From Ancistrus triradiatus (Eukaryota; Chordata; Actinopteri; Siluriformes; Loricariidae): a stretch of DNA of 64,000 nucleotides. This document shows positions 45,660 to 57,832 of this stretch, piece after piece; positions within the stretch are counted from its first letter, which is position 1; each line of letters opens with the position of its first letter. Where the stretch lies: positions 62,001-126,000 of the forward strand of contig JAJAGP010000240.1 of NCBI GenBank assembly GCA_025084515.1, read 5' to 3'. The notes beneath the pieces were generated by a model. The model saw only the letters and a list, made by a program, of their open reading frames with translations. It was not told the DNA's origin and searched no databases. The position numbers and the translations under genes were made by a program.

Positions 45660-46800
45660 AGCGTACAGTTCCTTTAAAAGAAAATGGGATTACGTTTCCC
45701 CGATCAGCAAACCGTACACAACCAAAGAAGCTTAACGAACCTCAGGATATTTCCGTGCAAATATCAAGTACGAATGTGTGGATTGTAAGTGGCTGTAGGA
45801 TTAGGGTGTGGTTTGGCCTTCTAGCCTTGTTGGACGCTTCAGTGCAGTCCATGAGCTGTCCAGAGTTAATCAGTCCTGCTTCAGCAAAAGCATCGCAGCT
45901 GCGTTTCTCTCTCCTCCTCCCAAAATCAACATAAAACCGCTATTTTCACACCGTGTACTGTTTCTCCTTCAGATTGCATTCATTAATGCTAATAGTGCTC
46001 TGGCATCATGGGTGAAACCGAGCTCTATCTTTTCCGTTAATACGAGGGATTGAGAATACAGTATGTCATGCAATTTGCCATTCCATGCTCGACCCTCTCA
46101 GCAGCATCAAAGGAAAAGGAATAGTGTTTTTGATTCACGGAAGAGGAATTGGAGCGCAGTTGCCATTAACTCAAAAATGAGCGTTGAATATTTTCGGTGG
46201 ATGCTGGTGCACTCGGCAAGCAGCGAGCTTTGGACCACGAAAAGCGGAAAATCGAAAAGGAAATAGGATATATTGAATAAGTGAAAAGAACATTGTGTGG
46301 ATGTTTGCGGTAATCCATTAGCAGTGATATATGGGCTACCCTCGCTGCAACCCCTTCCATTTCCATACGATTATAAAGCAGTAATTGCTCTGACATTTTG
46401 AGGTTGTGGGTTACCAGGATTCTGGCCCAGCATTTTATTCTCAGTTCTGGAATAAAGCGTTTTGTGATTGTTGGATAGCTTTCCTGGAAAATCCAATGAT
46501 CAAACTGGATCCCTGTGGTTCCTTGGAGAAGAGATTTACTAGTGTGAACCTTGGTGAGTAAAAGCCCAGAATGTTTAAACTTTGTCGACCTTTTCACAGT
46601 CCCTCTTATTTGATTTTATATGTATTTTCCCCACTATTTCTAAGATTTATATTGATTGAACCATTCATTTAATCAGGTAATATTGAGAACATACTTTTTC
46701 TCCAACCGTGGGTGGGAAACACAAGGGGCAGGAAAAGGAGTTTATGAATAGTATCTGTGTTACAACACCCAAATATTAAACATATTTAGTGGTATGGGTA
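45660..46800. other. Gene-free, repeat-poor stretch
   Basis: 45790-46280 is complex and lacks recognised repeats ('cattcattaatgctaatagtgc', 'ttgccattaactcaaaaatgagc'). It may be conserved non-coding DNA. No exon supported. Confidence 0.25.
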
Positions 46801-46809
46801 ATATTATTA

Positions 46810-47077
46810 CTGGACCACTCTTGACCAAGCTTCGTTGGACTGTAGAAAGGTCAAATGAAGCTGCTAGATGCTGTCATTGCTGAAGTGTAAGGGGAGGTCT
46901 TGCGACTATAGCCAATAGAAGCTATTTGTTTCTGTTTTTTTCATCCTGCATACAAATTTCTGGTTGTATTCTACTGAAGAGACTGAGAAATAATGATATA
47001 CGCTCATTATACCATTGCCAAAACAATGGCATATCTAATCTAATGGTGACCTAATGGCGACGTTTGCACATTATTGT
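46810..47077. mobile_element. Fragment of Tc1-type MITE
   Basis: Shares 'tgtaaggggaggtcttgcg' and 'tctggttgtattctactgaagagactgag' with 40370-40832 and 49672-50165, ending 'gacgtttgcacattattg' then TA. Left end lost. Confidence 0.65.
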
Positions 47078-47738
47078 ATAAAGAGAACGAGATTTCTCCT
47101 CTTATGCACTGCGGTTCTTTGTGCAGTTAAAAGGAGGAAACTTTTCATATCAGATCAGCTGCACCATGCCTGATACACACACTGAAACTGCACCTTGTTC
47201 TCGTGAAGGAAGTGGAAATGAGCGTTCTAATGATGGGCCCCGGGGCTGTTGCCGCCCGGGGGTCTAATCAGTCAGCGGTCCTGAGCGTGGCATCTCTTCC
47301 TCCATCTTCCATGTGTAATTAAACCCAAGTCAGAGCGGGATGTGCTCTGCTCTATTCTCCCACCCTATAATGAGACGCTGATGTGACCAGACTGTGCATT
47401 AAACATTTAGCGTGTACGAAGAACAAGCTTCGCCTCGCTCCCCGAAGAGCTGGAGGAATAAAACAAAGAGGGAGGATGGAGGAGAGCTCTGGCATTATCA
47501 TAAATTCTGCTGCCTTTGCTTACATGCTTCACACTCTTGGCGTTACGGTCACTTGTGTCCACCATAACCCTGGAACCCTCACAAAATCGGGTATTAATTT
47601 AGTGATGTATGTACTGAGATGTGTCTCTTGGCATGTGTAGTTACCACTAACATTATCATTTGTGGACATCTGCAGCCTGTTCCAGGAGTGGTCACAATGG
47701 GAATTGAATTCAGGGATAGGACTCCAGTCCATCTTAGG
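47078..47738. other. Gene-free stretch
   Basis: 47200-47370 is GC-rich ('gatgggccccggggctgttg') and repeat-poor, otherwise nothing recognised. Confidence 0.3.
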
Positions 47739-47816
47739 AGACTGTGCAAAAGTCTTAGGCCACCATTAGATTAGATATACTATTAGATTTAGCAATAATA
47801 TATAATGACCATATAT

Positions 47817-48605
47817 TGTTTGCAGACGACATTGTGATTTGTAGTGAGAAGAGGGAACAGGTAGAAGAGAACTTGGAGAGGTGGAGGTATAATCTGGAAA
47901 GGAGAGGAATGAAAGTCAACTGTAGTAAGACAGAATACATGTGTGTAAATGAAAGGGAGGCAGGTGGAACAGTCAGGCTACAGGGATCAGTGGTCACAAA
48001 GGTCCAGGAGTTCAGGTACTTGGGATCAACTGTCCAAGGAAATGGGAAGTGTGGGAAGGAGGTAAAGAAGAGAGTACAGGCAGGACGGAGTGGGTGGAGA
48101 AGAGTATCAGGAGTGCTGTGTGACAAAAGGGTCGCAGCAAAAGTGAAAGGAAAGATTTATAAGAGAGTAGTGAGACCAGCCTTGTTGTATGTCTTAGAGA
48201 CAGTGGCACTGACAAAGAGACAGGAAGCAGAGCTGGAGGTGGCAGAACTTAAGATGTTGAGGTTCTCTTTAGGAGTGTCTAGGGTGGACAGGATTAGGAA
48301 TGAGATCATCAGAGGGACAGCACAGGTTGGAAAATTGGGAGACAAAATTCGAGAGGGAAGACTGAGATGGTTTGGACATGTGCAGAGGAGGGATAGTGGA
48401 TATATTGGTAGGAGGATATTGGAGATGGAGCTGCCAGGCAAGAGACGGAGAGGAAGACCAAGAGGAGTTATTTGGTTGTGGTGAATGAAGATATGCAGGG
48501 AGTTGGGGTGAGAGTAGAGGACGTGGGGGACAGGGTGAGGTGGAAACGTTTAACTCGCTGTGGTGACCCCTGATAAAGGGAGAAGCCGAAAGAAGAAGAA
48601 GAAGA
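47817..48605 (+). mobile_element. 5'-truncated non-LTR retrotransposon (LINE) insertion
   Basis: A 17 bp target duplication 'atataatgaccatatat' flanks it at 47800-47816 and 48606-48622. It starts inside the reverse transcriptase, with the catalytic 'FADD' motif at the very beginning, followed by the C-terminal region ('FRYLGSTVQGNG', 'VVRPALLYVLETV', 'RLRWFGHVQRRD'), open to the stop at 48482-48484. It ends in a 3' UTR with 'gccgaaagaagaagaagaag', a simple-repeat tail. The protein style suggests an RTE-like clade, not certain. Truncated, so not mobile. Confidence 0.88.
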
Positions 48606-48784
48606 ATATAATGACCATATATAAGTATTTCTCAGTCACTTTATTACCATACAACCAAAAAATGGAGGAAATTTGTATCTATAGGCTGTCATGGCAAGTA
48701 TTCAGTGTCAGCTCCTCTTACATTTCAGCATCTGACAACTTCATTGGGATGCCAACAGTCAGAAGAAGCTTAATCAGGAATGGT

Positions 48785-48890
48785 CTTTTTATATTCACAT
48801 TTAGTCATTCAGCAGTAGAAGTGGGATTTGAACCCTGGACCTTCCACTCCATAGTCCAGTACCCTAACCACTAGGCTACCCCAGTCTCTT
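48785..48890 (-). repeat. tRNA-derived SINE inserted in the MITE
   Basis: Minus strand: 'tagcctagtggttagggtac', 'gtccagggttcaaatcccac'. Flanked by 'tcttttt'/'tcttta' words that may be a target duplication. A second, poorer SINE-like piece lies at 48975-49050. Confidence 0.65.
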
Positions 48891-49050
48891 TATGGAATGG
48901 TAGCAGCCAAGAACACTTTTTTTGGAAGGGGAACAGGGTGAAAAACCTAAGATATGCTCGCTGTTGCTAAAGAGCCTTCTGACACCTCTGGCGTTTGAAC
49001 CTCCAACCTTCTGACTAGGTCAGAAATGTAACCAGTGAGCTATTGTTTCT

Positions 49051-49671
49051 TATTCAGTGCAATCCAATAACCACAAGTTTGCCAAGTCTGCAGTAAAATC
49101 TACTGCATCAATTAATATAAAAAGTTTTAAAGTGGACTGTACATTAGATGTAATGCTGATAAATGCAGATCCTGATCGAGGGACAAAGAGAGAGAAGCAG
49201 GAGTCTCTCTCTCTCAAGCTTTGAATATTGACTACAGCTTTGCTTGTGCTAAACCACAGACAGAAGGTGCACTCTGTTGTCATGGTGACACATCAGAACT
49301 CTTCTTCGTTTTTCCTCCGAGCCCTTTGAGCATATCTGTTTTGCATTGTTTAAGGTCAGATGAACAACAGGCTGGAAGATACCACGATCTGAAAAGGAGT
49401 TGGTTTGTAATCGTTATGTAGTGATGACCTCATTTTTTATTTCATAACTTTTTTTTTTTCCAGATTTCTTCTATGAGAGTAAAGATTATTTTTAAACGAA
49501 TAACTACATGTCTAGATGCATGTCCACATTTATTAGTCTTAATGGTTAATTCCAGACTTGTCCAAAGACAATAACCTGGGATGAACTAATGTTGACCTAG
49601 TTTATGAACGATTAGCTAGCCAGCTTATATTACCAATGTTTGAACTTTACCTACAACATCATGGTAATATA
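49051..49671. other. Gene-free stretch
   Basis: No exon or clear repeat besides a short CT run near 49205. Confidence 0.4.
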
Positions 49672-50165
49672 CAGTACTGTGCAAAAGTCTTAGGTCACCA
49701 TTAATATTTGTTGTTTTAGCAATGGTATAATGAATATATACATGTACTCCCCGTGTTAGGATGGCCTGACTTATGATATTTCGACTTTATGGTGGGAATC
49801 TGTACTCTGAATTTTGAATTTTGGATTCATCATTCCACAATACGCTTTTCCACTGATGTTCATTCCAATCTTTGTGAGTTTCAGCATATCTTTCACCCTG
49901 TTCCCTTTCCGAAAACATGGTTTCTTGGCTGCTACCCTTCCTTAACATTCCTGATCAAGCTTCTATGGGCAATAAAAGGGTCAACTTGGCATCCCGAAGA
50001 AGCTGCCAGATGCTGCTATTGCTCAAGTGTAAGGGGAGGTCACACTAAATACTTGCCACTGTTTTTTCAGTTTTTTTAATACTGAATACAAATGTCCTGT
50101 ATTTTCTGGTTATATTCTAATAAAGAGATTGGGAAATAATTGCTAAAACAATGGTATAATAATTG
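49672..50165. mobile_element. Tc1-type MITE, right end degraded
   Basis: TA then 'cagtactgtgcaaaagtctta'; inner 'caccctgttccctttcc', 'cattcctgatcaagcttc' and 'tgtaaggggaggtcacac' match 40370-40832. Ends near 'gctaaaacaatggtataat' without a clear terminal repeat. Confidence 0.75.
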
Positions 50166-50689
50166 GTATAGACAAACAAAGGAGTACTACTTACAGTAGG
50201 ACAGGCGCATATATTTACGAACACCATTTACACCTTGTTACAAATAAGTAGGGGAAAGTCATCCACCCAATGAGTGACTTGAATAAAAAAGTCCCTAGTC
50301 CAAACATGAGCTAACAAGCAAGTGAGCACTTGACCAGTAGTTACACACACACAATTGACAGACTTCTGCTTGTAACTCCCGCCTCTGCTCGTGGATCCGC
50401 AGCATTGATTGGCTGTTGAGGTGACCAGCTGTTTATTTCCACAATGTCTGATGCTAAAAGACAGATTTTTAGTTCCTATTATAATTTACGATAAGTTTTA
50501 AGACCTCGGATGTTGATCAGATGGAATTGAATGGTGCATACCTGTAGTAAACAATGTAATACTTAATATAGACCTAAAATCTCATTAAGTGTTTACGAAC
50601 AACGCTGGTGCATGTATATATGAATGCATCCATACTCTATCCACACAGAGCCCAGTGCACTAATACAGTCGAATATGTTTAATAGCGTA

Positions 50690-51020
50690 ACAAAAAAGAG
50701 AGAACATCATCCTACATCGTCAGCACTGTTTGCATGCAGCTAATCAAGAGTGGCATGGCAATTTTGTCGCTGGCTGGATCGGCACTGATGATGGCTGCGG
50801 CTCGCCCAAGATTGATTAAGTACATCAAGGGAGCCGATGTTCCACAGGGAGCCGGGCAGAGCGAAATATGGATTTGTCGACGTGCTCATAGCTGTTCATT
50901 TGTTTCCATTATGCCACCTCGTCATCAGCCGTACCCAAACAACAGCGGCCAGATGCTGTCCCCCATGGGAACAATGCTGCCCAGGCTGTGCGTGACTCAT
51001 CCTGGAGTTTCATCTCACTA
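50690..51020. other. Repeat-poor candidate conserved non-coding block
   Basis: Complex sequence ('gcatgcagctaatcaagag', 'cgcccaagattgattaagtac', 'gatttgtcgacgtgctcatag') with several homeodomain-type ATTA/TAAT cores. The 123-codon plus-strand frame here (50734-51105) has no recognisable domain and I do not call it a gene. Confidence 0.3.
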
Positions 51021-51186
51021 TGCTAATAGCTGGTTTGATCAGAAGTGTGAAAGGAGAAATTGTTGGAGGATTATAGTTCAAAATCAAAATGATAATAGAT
51101 CATAAGGGATGATTTTTTAAGGTTTTAAGTTCAGTCGAACTCTAATTGTACAGCTAGGTTTATTTTTGGGAAGTTTTTGTTAGTGG

Positions 51187-51350
51187 GATTGTGGTGGCCT
51201 AGTGGTTAAGGTGCAGGACTACGAACCAGAAGGTCTAGGGTTCAAATCCCACCTCAGCCAAAAGCTGCCACTGATGGATCCTTGAGCAAGGCCCTTAACC
51301 CACAATATCTTGGATTGTAAGTTGCTCTTAATAAGGATGTAAATGTACAT
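51187..51350 (+). repeat. tRNA-derived SINE, best copy
   Basis: 'gtggcctagtggttaaggtg' (box A), 'gaaggtctagggttcaaatcc' (box B), 'ccttgagcaaggcccttaacc', tail 'gtaagttgctcttaataagg'. Reference copy for the SINE family in this window. Confidence 0.75.
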
Positions 51351-51995
51351 TTTTGACATCCACAAACTCTGCTGATGATGGTGTGCACTTTTGATATGAT
51401 TCTGTTGTGTCTTTGGAGAAGTTTCTCTGGATGGATTTACCAGCTGCATTAGCGAAAACTTGTCCTGTATCCAATCATAGTAGCAACGATGAGCAGCTCC
51501 AGCCACATCACACACTTTTGTGTTGACTGGCTTTTCTTGTTTAAATTCTAATCTTGTTGTGAAATATCCACAATACCCACAATACCCAATACATTCAAAC
51601 ACATTCGAACTGAGGACGAGACCTGGAGCCATGAGTGGGATTTTCCACCAGCAGTGGTTATTTCTACCTCTGCTTGCACTGAAAGATCTCAGCATGAGAT
51701 ACTGAGTCAAACGTCTGTTGAAATTATATGCGCTTAATGTAATAAATTCAGCTTATAGCACCTATCTGAATCTGCTAAATGGTAAAAATGATTCTTCACA
51801 CAAGAGAATGTGTTTCCACTGGTCCATAGACCAATGGTGGTGTCCTCTACACCCCTCCATTGTGATCTTAGGCTTGTACGTGTACTCAGTCTTGAAAACT
51901 TAATTCTTGAAGCTCCAAATGAACTGGTGATGTTTCCCCAAGATGTTGCAGCTTTAGTGCTTTGTTGGTCTGCACTGGTGTTGCTCCTGGATATA

Positions 51996-53034
51996 TGGTG
52001 GTGTGAAAAAGTGTTTGCCCCCTTTCTGATTTCCTATTTTTTTGCATGTTTGTCACACTAAAGTGTTTCGGAACATCAAACCAATTTAAATATTAGACAA
52101 CACAAGTAATCACAAAATGCAGTTTTTGAATGAAGGTGTTTATTATTAAGGGAGAAAAATTCCAAACCTACATGGCCCTGTGTGAAAAAGTGAAAGCTCG
52201 TCTCAATTTTTTCAGAACACATCTTGATGATCCCCAAGGCTTTTGGGAAAACATTCCATGGACTGACGACACAAAAGGTGAACTCTTTGGAAGGTCCCAT
52301 TACATCTGGCATAAAAGTAACACAGCATTTCAGAAAAAGAACATTATAACGACAGTAAAATACGGTGGTGGTAGTGTGATGGTCTGGGGCTGTTTCGCTG
52401 CTTCAGGACCTGGAAGACTTGCTGTGATAAATGGAACTATGAATTCTGCTGTCTACCAAAAAATCCTGAAGGAGAATGTCCGGCCATCTGTTCGTGACCT
52501 CAAGCTGAAACGAACTTGGGTTCTGCAGCAGGACAATGATCCAAAACACACCAGCAAGTCCAGCTCTGAATGGCTGAAGAAAAACGAAATGAAGATTTTG
52601 GAGTGGCCTGGTCAAAGTCCTGACCTGAATCCTATTGAGATGCTGTGGAATGACCTTAAAAAGGCCGTTCCTGCTGGAAAACCCTCCAGTGTGGCTGAAT
52701 TACAACAATTCTGCAAAGATGAGTGGCCAAACTTCCTCCACAATGCTGTAAAAGACTCACTGCAAGTTCTGGCAAACACTTGGTTACAGTTGTTGGGCGG
52801 CCCAACCAGTTATAAGGTTTAGGGACAATACCTTTTCACACAGGGCCATGTAGGTTTGGATTTTTTTCTCCCTTAATAATAAACACCTTCATTTAAAAAC
52901 TGCATTTTATGTTTACTTGTGATGTCTTTGACTAATATTTAAATTGGTTTGATGCTCCGAAACACTTAAGTGTGACAAACATGCAAAAAGAAAACAGAAT
53001 CAGGAAGGGGGCAAACACTTTTTTCACACCACTG
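51996..53034 (+). mobile_element. Tc1-like transposon, internally deleted, with long terminal repeats
   Basis: Terminal repeats of about 200 bases: left 51996-52190 ('gtgtgaaaaagtgtttgccc' to 'catggccctgtgtgaaaaag'), right about 52831-53034 (mirror, ending 'caaacacttttttcacacc' and 'actg'). TA at 51994-51995 and 53035-53036. Outer and inner 'gtgtgaaaaagtg' words inside each arm give an IR/DR structure. The left arm runs directly into mid-transposase, so the leader and DNA-binding part are deleted. Non-autonomous. Confidence 0.9.
52130..52822 (+). pseudogene. Tc1 transposase catalytic domain without DNA-binding domain (230-codon frame)
   Basis: Open frame starting inside the left terminal repeat and fused to the transposase from about residue 20 on. 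The DDE triad is complete: Asp in 'PWTDDTKGELF', Asp in 'QQDNDPKHTS', Glu in 'NPIEMLW', the last two 34 residues apart as in Tc1/mariner. 'GGGSVMVWGCFAASGPGRLA' is intact. Missing are the N-terminal paired-type HTH domains and nuclear signal. The last 30 or so residues are out of the family frame owing to small indels after 52729, returning to frame at 'GGPTSYKV'. Any product could not bind the terminal repeats by itself. Best called a truncated pseudogene. Confidence 0.8.
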
Positions 53035-53036
53035 TA

Positions 53037-54344
53037 TCAGATGGTGTCTAAAGTATCAGCATATATTCAGTATATAAAGTATCAATATATTCAGATATGA
53101 GTAGTTGATGTGTGGTTCATAAGTGCTGAGTGAAAACGAAATCTTCTAACCTTCACCAGATACCAGTAGTCCTTCCCACTGTCATTTTTAGGCGTTAACA
53201 AACTGCACTGTATTGGCCAGACAGCGGTAAATCAGCATCAGTCGTTGTCAGCAGGCGATAAACGTCCTGGCAGGGACCTGATTTGTCAGTAAGTGTCCCA
53301 GTGTGAATAACTGTGTCCCGCCTCGACCATGTGTGTCTCCATTCCAGACGCTCTTGTGATGACAACAGCATTGTTGGGAGTATTAAGCTGTCACTCAGCC
53401 AGTCCCTCGCCAAGACATGAAAGCGAGACTGACGGAATTACAATACTTTCAGTTCCCTCTGAGACTGACACAGACAGCGCAGTCAGGTTGTTGGTGAGGA
53501 GTGCATGCGGGAGCTATGATTAATTTATGGTCAGCCTACATGTGTGTCATACAGAGTGACAATCTAATAAGATGTTTCAGAACACTACGCAGGGAAGAGT
53601 GCTTCAGCAACACACTGCGGGTTTTTGATTATTAAACAATAATGGCATCTGTCTTCCTTAAAGGAAGGAATGTTGAGGGAGACCAGTTACTTTTCTTCTC
53701 AAGTCTGACTTTTACATGCAGTTAATAATCCGATAACTGCATAAGGTCGGATCCGATCAACGAGTTTACATGCACTTGGGTAAGCAGATAATGGGAAAGC
53801 TCTGAGTTTGCATGACTATAGTCAATGATCAGATTTCTGCTTTGCAACCAGCCATAATTTCCCAAAGCATATATAGTAGAACCTCAGAATTCCAACTTCA
53901 CTGGTTCCAGAAGGCCGTTCAAACTTCGATCTATTCGAAATTGGAATCAAATTTCCCCAAAAGAAGTAATGTAAATAGGTCTAATCCTTTCCCGACCCCC
54001 AAATTATTGTTTTTTTATGCCTATATTCGTATGTAACTAATAACTAAAAGCATGAATAAGCAAAGGATTGTAATACAGTAACAATAACCAATAATACATG
54101 AAATAATTAAAAAATAAAGACAAGAAATAAGTGAAAATTCAGTGAAACTACAGCGACGGCGTGACTGAGAGGGTGGCATCCATAGTGTAACCTAATATAC
54201 ATTTACATAATAAAATAAAAATAAAATAATGTAATATAATATATATAACATGCCTATGATTGCACCCCAGTTCTTCTTCTTTTGGGTTTTATGGCGGTTT
54301 CCATTCCGTATTGGAAAATTATTGCCACCGATTGGACTGGATTT
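53037..54344. other. Gene-free stretch
   Basis: 53170-53530 is non-repetitive; no exon found. 53710-53860 ('aataatccgataactgcataag', 'gtttacatgcacttggg') is a piece of the GCCAGATCCC-family repeat. 54050-54260 is AT-rich. Confidence 0.4.
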
Positions 54345-54665
54345 AATTCCAGGGTTGCCAGATCCCACAAGAGAAACAAGCCACCAGGTCTAAGGAAACA
54401 AGCCTCGAAGACGCAACCATGTTTGATTCTGCTTAGGGGCCTACGTATGTGTGTATGCACAGATTGGGAAAACGCTTGAAATCAGAGTAAGGATATACAT
54501 GAGAAATCTGATTACTGAAACAAAATCCAACTTATCAGATTTCTGAATCTCATTCCTAGGCATTGCGAAATCATAGTATGCTGTATACATGGCCGCTTGA
54601 ATAATCAGATAACTGCAGGAATATGACTATGAGCGGATTATTATTACAAGTGCTTATTGCATTGT
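54345..54665. repeat. GCCAGATCCC-family repeat, uninterrupted copy
   Basis: 'ttccagggttgccagatccca', 'gtgtatgcacagattggg', 'gatatacatgagaaatctgat' and 'gataactgcaggaatatgac' in one run. It shows what the locus at 3160-5150 looked like before the Tc1 inserted. Confidence 0.65.
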
Positions 54666-56319
54666 TATTACTGATTTTACATCATTTAATGCAAGTGCAT
54701 CTTTGGAACACCAGGGGGCAAAATCATACCTCAATTTTTTTTAATTGCAGCAGACTAAAAATTATTTTTGTTTACATTTCTATAGACGAAAAGTAAACTT
54801 TCTTTGAATTGTTATTCTGCAGAAATAAAAAAAAAAATGGTATACATATACATTGTTTTGAATCGTAAATAGAATTGAACCTTGAGCAGTGTATCGTTAC
54901 ACCCCTAGTTATTAGACCCCTAGTTATTACATTGTTATTACAATTGTTATAATCACTGTAATTGCAGTGCTTTTTACATTGGTATTTCAACAGTGTTTAT
55001 TACATTAATACATTATTATTGCTGTTATTGAAGTTTTACAATGTTATAACAATTTCTAATGACATCTTATTAAATACCTGTGCTATTCTGTACTATACTA
55101 GGAAACCTGGAACAACACAAGAAAGCCACTGGTTTTACTGGATGAGACAGAATCTGCAGCAGTACAGGTACAAAGGTTGAGTTTGGAAAGTCTGGTTAAT
55201 TCTGGATGAAAATATTAATGTAGATACAGTTTCTGGATATTGAAGGACACACAGGAAACCTTCAAGGTACGCTGCAGTCTGTATAACTTTTGAACATGTA
55301 GTGTTACTTTTAGGTGACACTGGCTATCCATTGGCGTATCCATTGCTGCTTTTCCAGATCTTGTATTCGGTGTCTGATCTCTGGCAGCTGCTCCTGTTTC
55401 TCTCCAGAGAAACACCTTTTCATCCAGGATGAGCAAAGTTCATCTTCAGAAAGCCTTTCATTTGGAGGGAATAACAGCAGTTGTGTTATTCCGTGACTCC
55501 CAGTGATTAAGCATGGAGCCTCCTGGGACTGAGGACTTGGCAGGTAACAACAAAGGCCTGAGTGTTGGCTAGTAATTGATTTAGGTTCTAAAACCAGGAG
55601 ACTCCAGGAGGTAATTATTCATTCCAGATTCACTAGGCTTCAGGATCATTACATAAATAAATGAATAAATCAAAGACTTCGCTCTCCACTCCCTATAAGT
55701 TGCTCAGTCATATTTCTTACGGGCAAAAACGAGACCTTGAGGTTGTGACTCTTTCAGCAAATTAAAAAATAAATGGTTGTTTTCTAGCCCAAGGTTATGT
55801 TAGATTTCAATGCAGAAAACGAGTTTGGCTTTGAGTGCTAGGGCTGCTTTGTTTGAGATGTCTTTACAAGTTCATCCTAGATCGTTATAGACAGCACACA
55901 TGTCAAACTGATTTTTTGCCTTGCATGGATCAGAGGAGAAAGGCGAGTGGTCTTGGTCATACAGTGCTATACAAAGTTTGGGCGCCCCTGCTCAAATGGC
56001 ATGTTTATTTGACTTTTGAAAATCAATGCACGCATTAATGTAGGTGGATGTAGAGGCAGGGAAATGAGTGGCATCACCAAGAACAGCATTTGATCTCACG
56101 CAACTGATATATAACCTTGATTTATAGTGTCAAAATATTAAAAATCTGAAAGTTAACTTCACTCACAGCCACAACAACACACCTCGCAATAACAAAATAG
56201 ACTGAGGTGAAGTGGCCTCAAAAATTGCGTCTATCTGAGGTAAATTTAATTATAAACTGAACTTCTTTTCTACCATTATAGAATATTAACAATCCATTCA
56301 AACAGAATAAATCATTCCT
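54666..56319. other. Gene-free stretch
   Basis: AT-rich 54666-55080, then unrecognised sequence. Near 55965 'cagtgctatacaaagtttgggcgccc' looks like a degraded transposon end. No exon supported. Confidence 0.4.
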
Positions 56320-56460
56320 TTCTCTACATGCCTAAATAAAATCTGCACTCAAATTGGCCAACAGGGAAAACAAGTTACTGCTCTTCTCATTCAGTATCCA
56401 ATCAATGAACATGTTTTATTTAGAATAGTCTGACGTTAAGATTGCAAGTGTGCATTACAA
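56320..56460 (-). repeat. Inverted copy of the ids intron 8 repeat
   Basis: Complement of 29740-29880: 'gccaatttgagtgcagattttattt' as read on the minus strand in short shared words. Adjoins the C20 run. Confidence 0.6.
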
Positions 56461-56462
56461 AG

Positions 56463-56482
56463 CCCCCCCCCCCCCCCCCCCC
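56463..56482. repeat. Poly(C) run, 20 bases
   Basis: Twenty consecutive C on the plus strand (G20 on the minus), followed by acccgcg. The length may be inexact because such runs sequence poorly. Confidence 0.9.
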
Positions 56483-57099
56483 ACCCGCGTCGCTTTACTT
56501 ACTTAGTATAGTTTAGGATAGTTTTTGTTTGAGGGAAGATTGAAATATTATTATTATATTTTTACATTGAATAATTAAAATGGACAGAATGGATGTTGGT
56601 GGTTATATTCAGCTGACCTTACGTGGTGATTCTGAGGGAAGAAGGGAAATCCTCACCATCATTTGCTTCCAACAGTCACATTGAGTTTATTTAAATATAT
56701 ATTAATATATTATTATATATTAATATATCTTTGTATTCACGTATGATGAAAAGATTCTTAATGGTCCCGGTCTGGACACAGACTTGACTCTAATGCTTTT
56801 GACTACAAAACTAATTAAAAGCCCAACAATGTTTGTTCCAGTGAATTATTTATAATGTTGTGCACTGCTCCACAGCGACATCTAGTGGGGCTTGGCCCCT
56901 AATGTAGAGACGCCTCTGTCGTTGACAGAGTTGCACTAAGACCTGCTTGTGTTATGCTTGTTCATCTAAGATGTTGTGATCCTACTATATCTATATGAAA
57001 GCTACAGTGAGGTGTTTCAGACCCTGATGGAGTGAGAGATGACTTGCGGGCAGTGGTAGGGCTTCACACACCAATTAGAAGGATAGACATTTTGATACA

Positions 57100-57240
57100 G
57101 TCTTCCAATCCAAGCAATTGTGGGTTAAGGGCCTTGCTCAAGGAGCCAACAGTGGCAGCTTGGCACAGGTGGGATTTGAACCCTGGACCTTGTGGTCCAT
57201 AGTCCAGTACCTTACCCGCTAAGCTACCACACAGGTTCAG
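57100..57240 (-). repeat. tRNA-derived SINE
   Basis: Minus strand: 'tagcttagcgggtaaggtac', 'ggtccagggttcaaatcccac', 'ccttgagcaaggcccttaacc'. Same family as 51187-51350. Confidence 0.7.
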
Positions 57241-57832
57241 TCAACCAGAGTAGGGGAGGGTTGGAGTTACAGTATGAGGACTGGAACTGATAATAGGAGA
57301 ACAGCTTGGGTGGAGCCGAAACTCCGGAAGAACGTTAGTGCATGGACTAGAACTATTTCAAACTTGGATTTGTTTAGGTGTAGGTATTTGATATAAAAAT
57401 TGGGTTATGAATGATAAGCTCCTGGATGTAGGATTTGGGGATTTTGGGGAATACACTGCTAGTAATGTGTTACTTCAGGAAAAAAAGGCAAACAGACAAG
57501 CAAAACCACTGTGCACCCTGAACTTTGCATATTGATTGTGTATCTGTTACTATCCAGTGCAGGAGGAGTTATAGTGTGTGTGTCCTGTCCTTAGCGCTAC
57601 GGCGTGCTTCTTACATTGCTCCATCAGCACTCCATTGTTGCTGACTGGACGGAATGGGACAGGAAGCAGCAGAAACATGTGTTACACACTCTGTAAATGC
57701 AGGGTATTACATATATAAACGTAAACGTGGAACATGAGATACAGCATAATTAACTTTAATTAACTTTAATTAATATTTAATTAATTAACTTTCAATACAT
57801 TATTCAGGTTCAGTCGTCGACAATGTGCTATA
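57241..57832. other. Gene-free stretch
   Basis: Nothing recognised apart from an AT-rich 'taattaactttaattaa' run near 57750. Confidence 0.4.

Larger units (their letters stand above)
47739..48970. mobile_element. Tc1-type MITE split by a LINE and a SINE
   Basis: Starts 'actgtgcaaaagtcttaggc', runs to 'tataatgaccatatat', is interrupted by a LINE (47817-48605), resumes 'aagtatttctcagtcactttattacc', is interrupted again by a SINE (about 48785-48890), and continues 'tggtagcagccaagaacac' and 'ggaacagggtgaaaaacc'. The order matches uninterrupted copies at 40370 and 49672. Confidence 0.75.

Noticed and set aside
47816..48484. 222-codon frame as a host gene
   Set aside because: The FADD motif, reverse transcriptase C-terminal sequence and 17 bp target duplication show it is a truncated LINE.
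50734..51105. 123-codon plus-strand frame
   Set aside because: No recognisable domain, no splice context and compositional features of non-coding DNA.
51187..51350. tRNA gene-like A and B boxes
   Set aside because: They belong to a SINE family with many diverged copies; no cloverleaf with a proper anticodon arm is evident.
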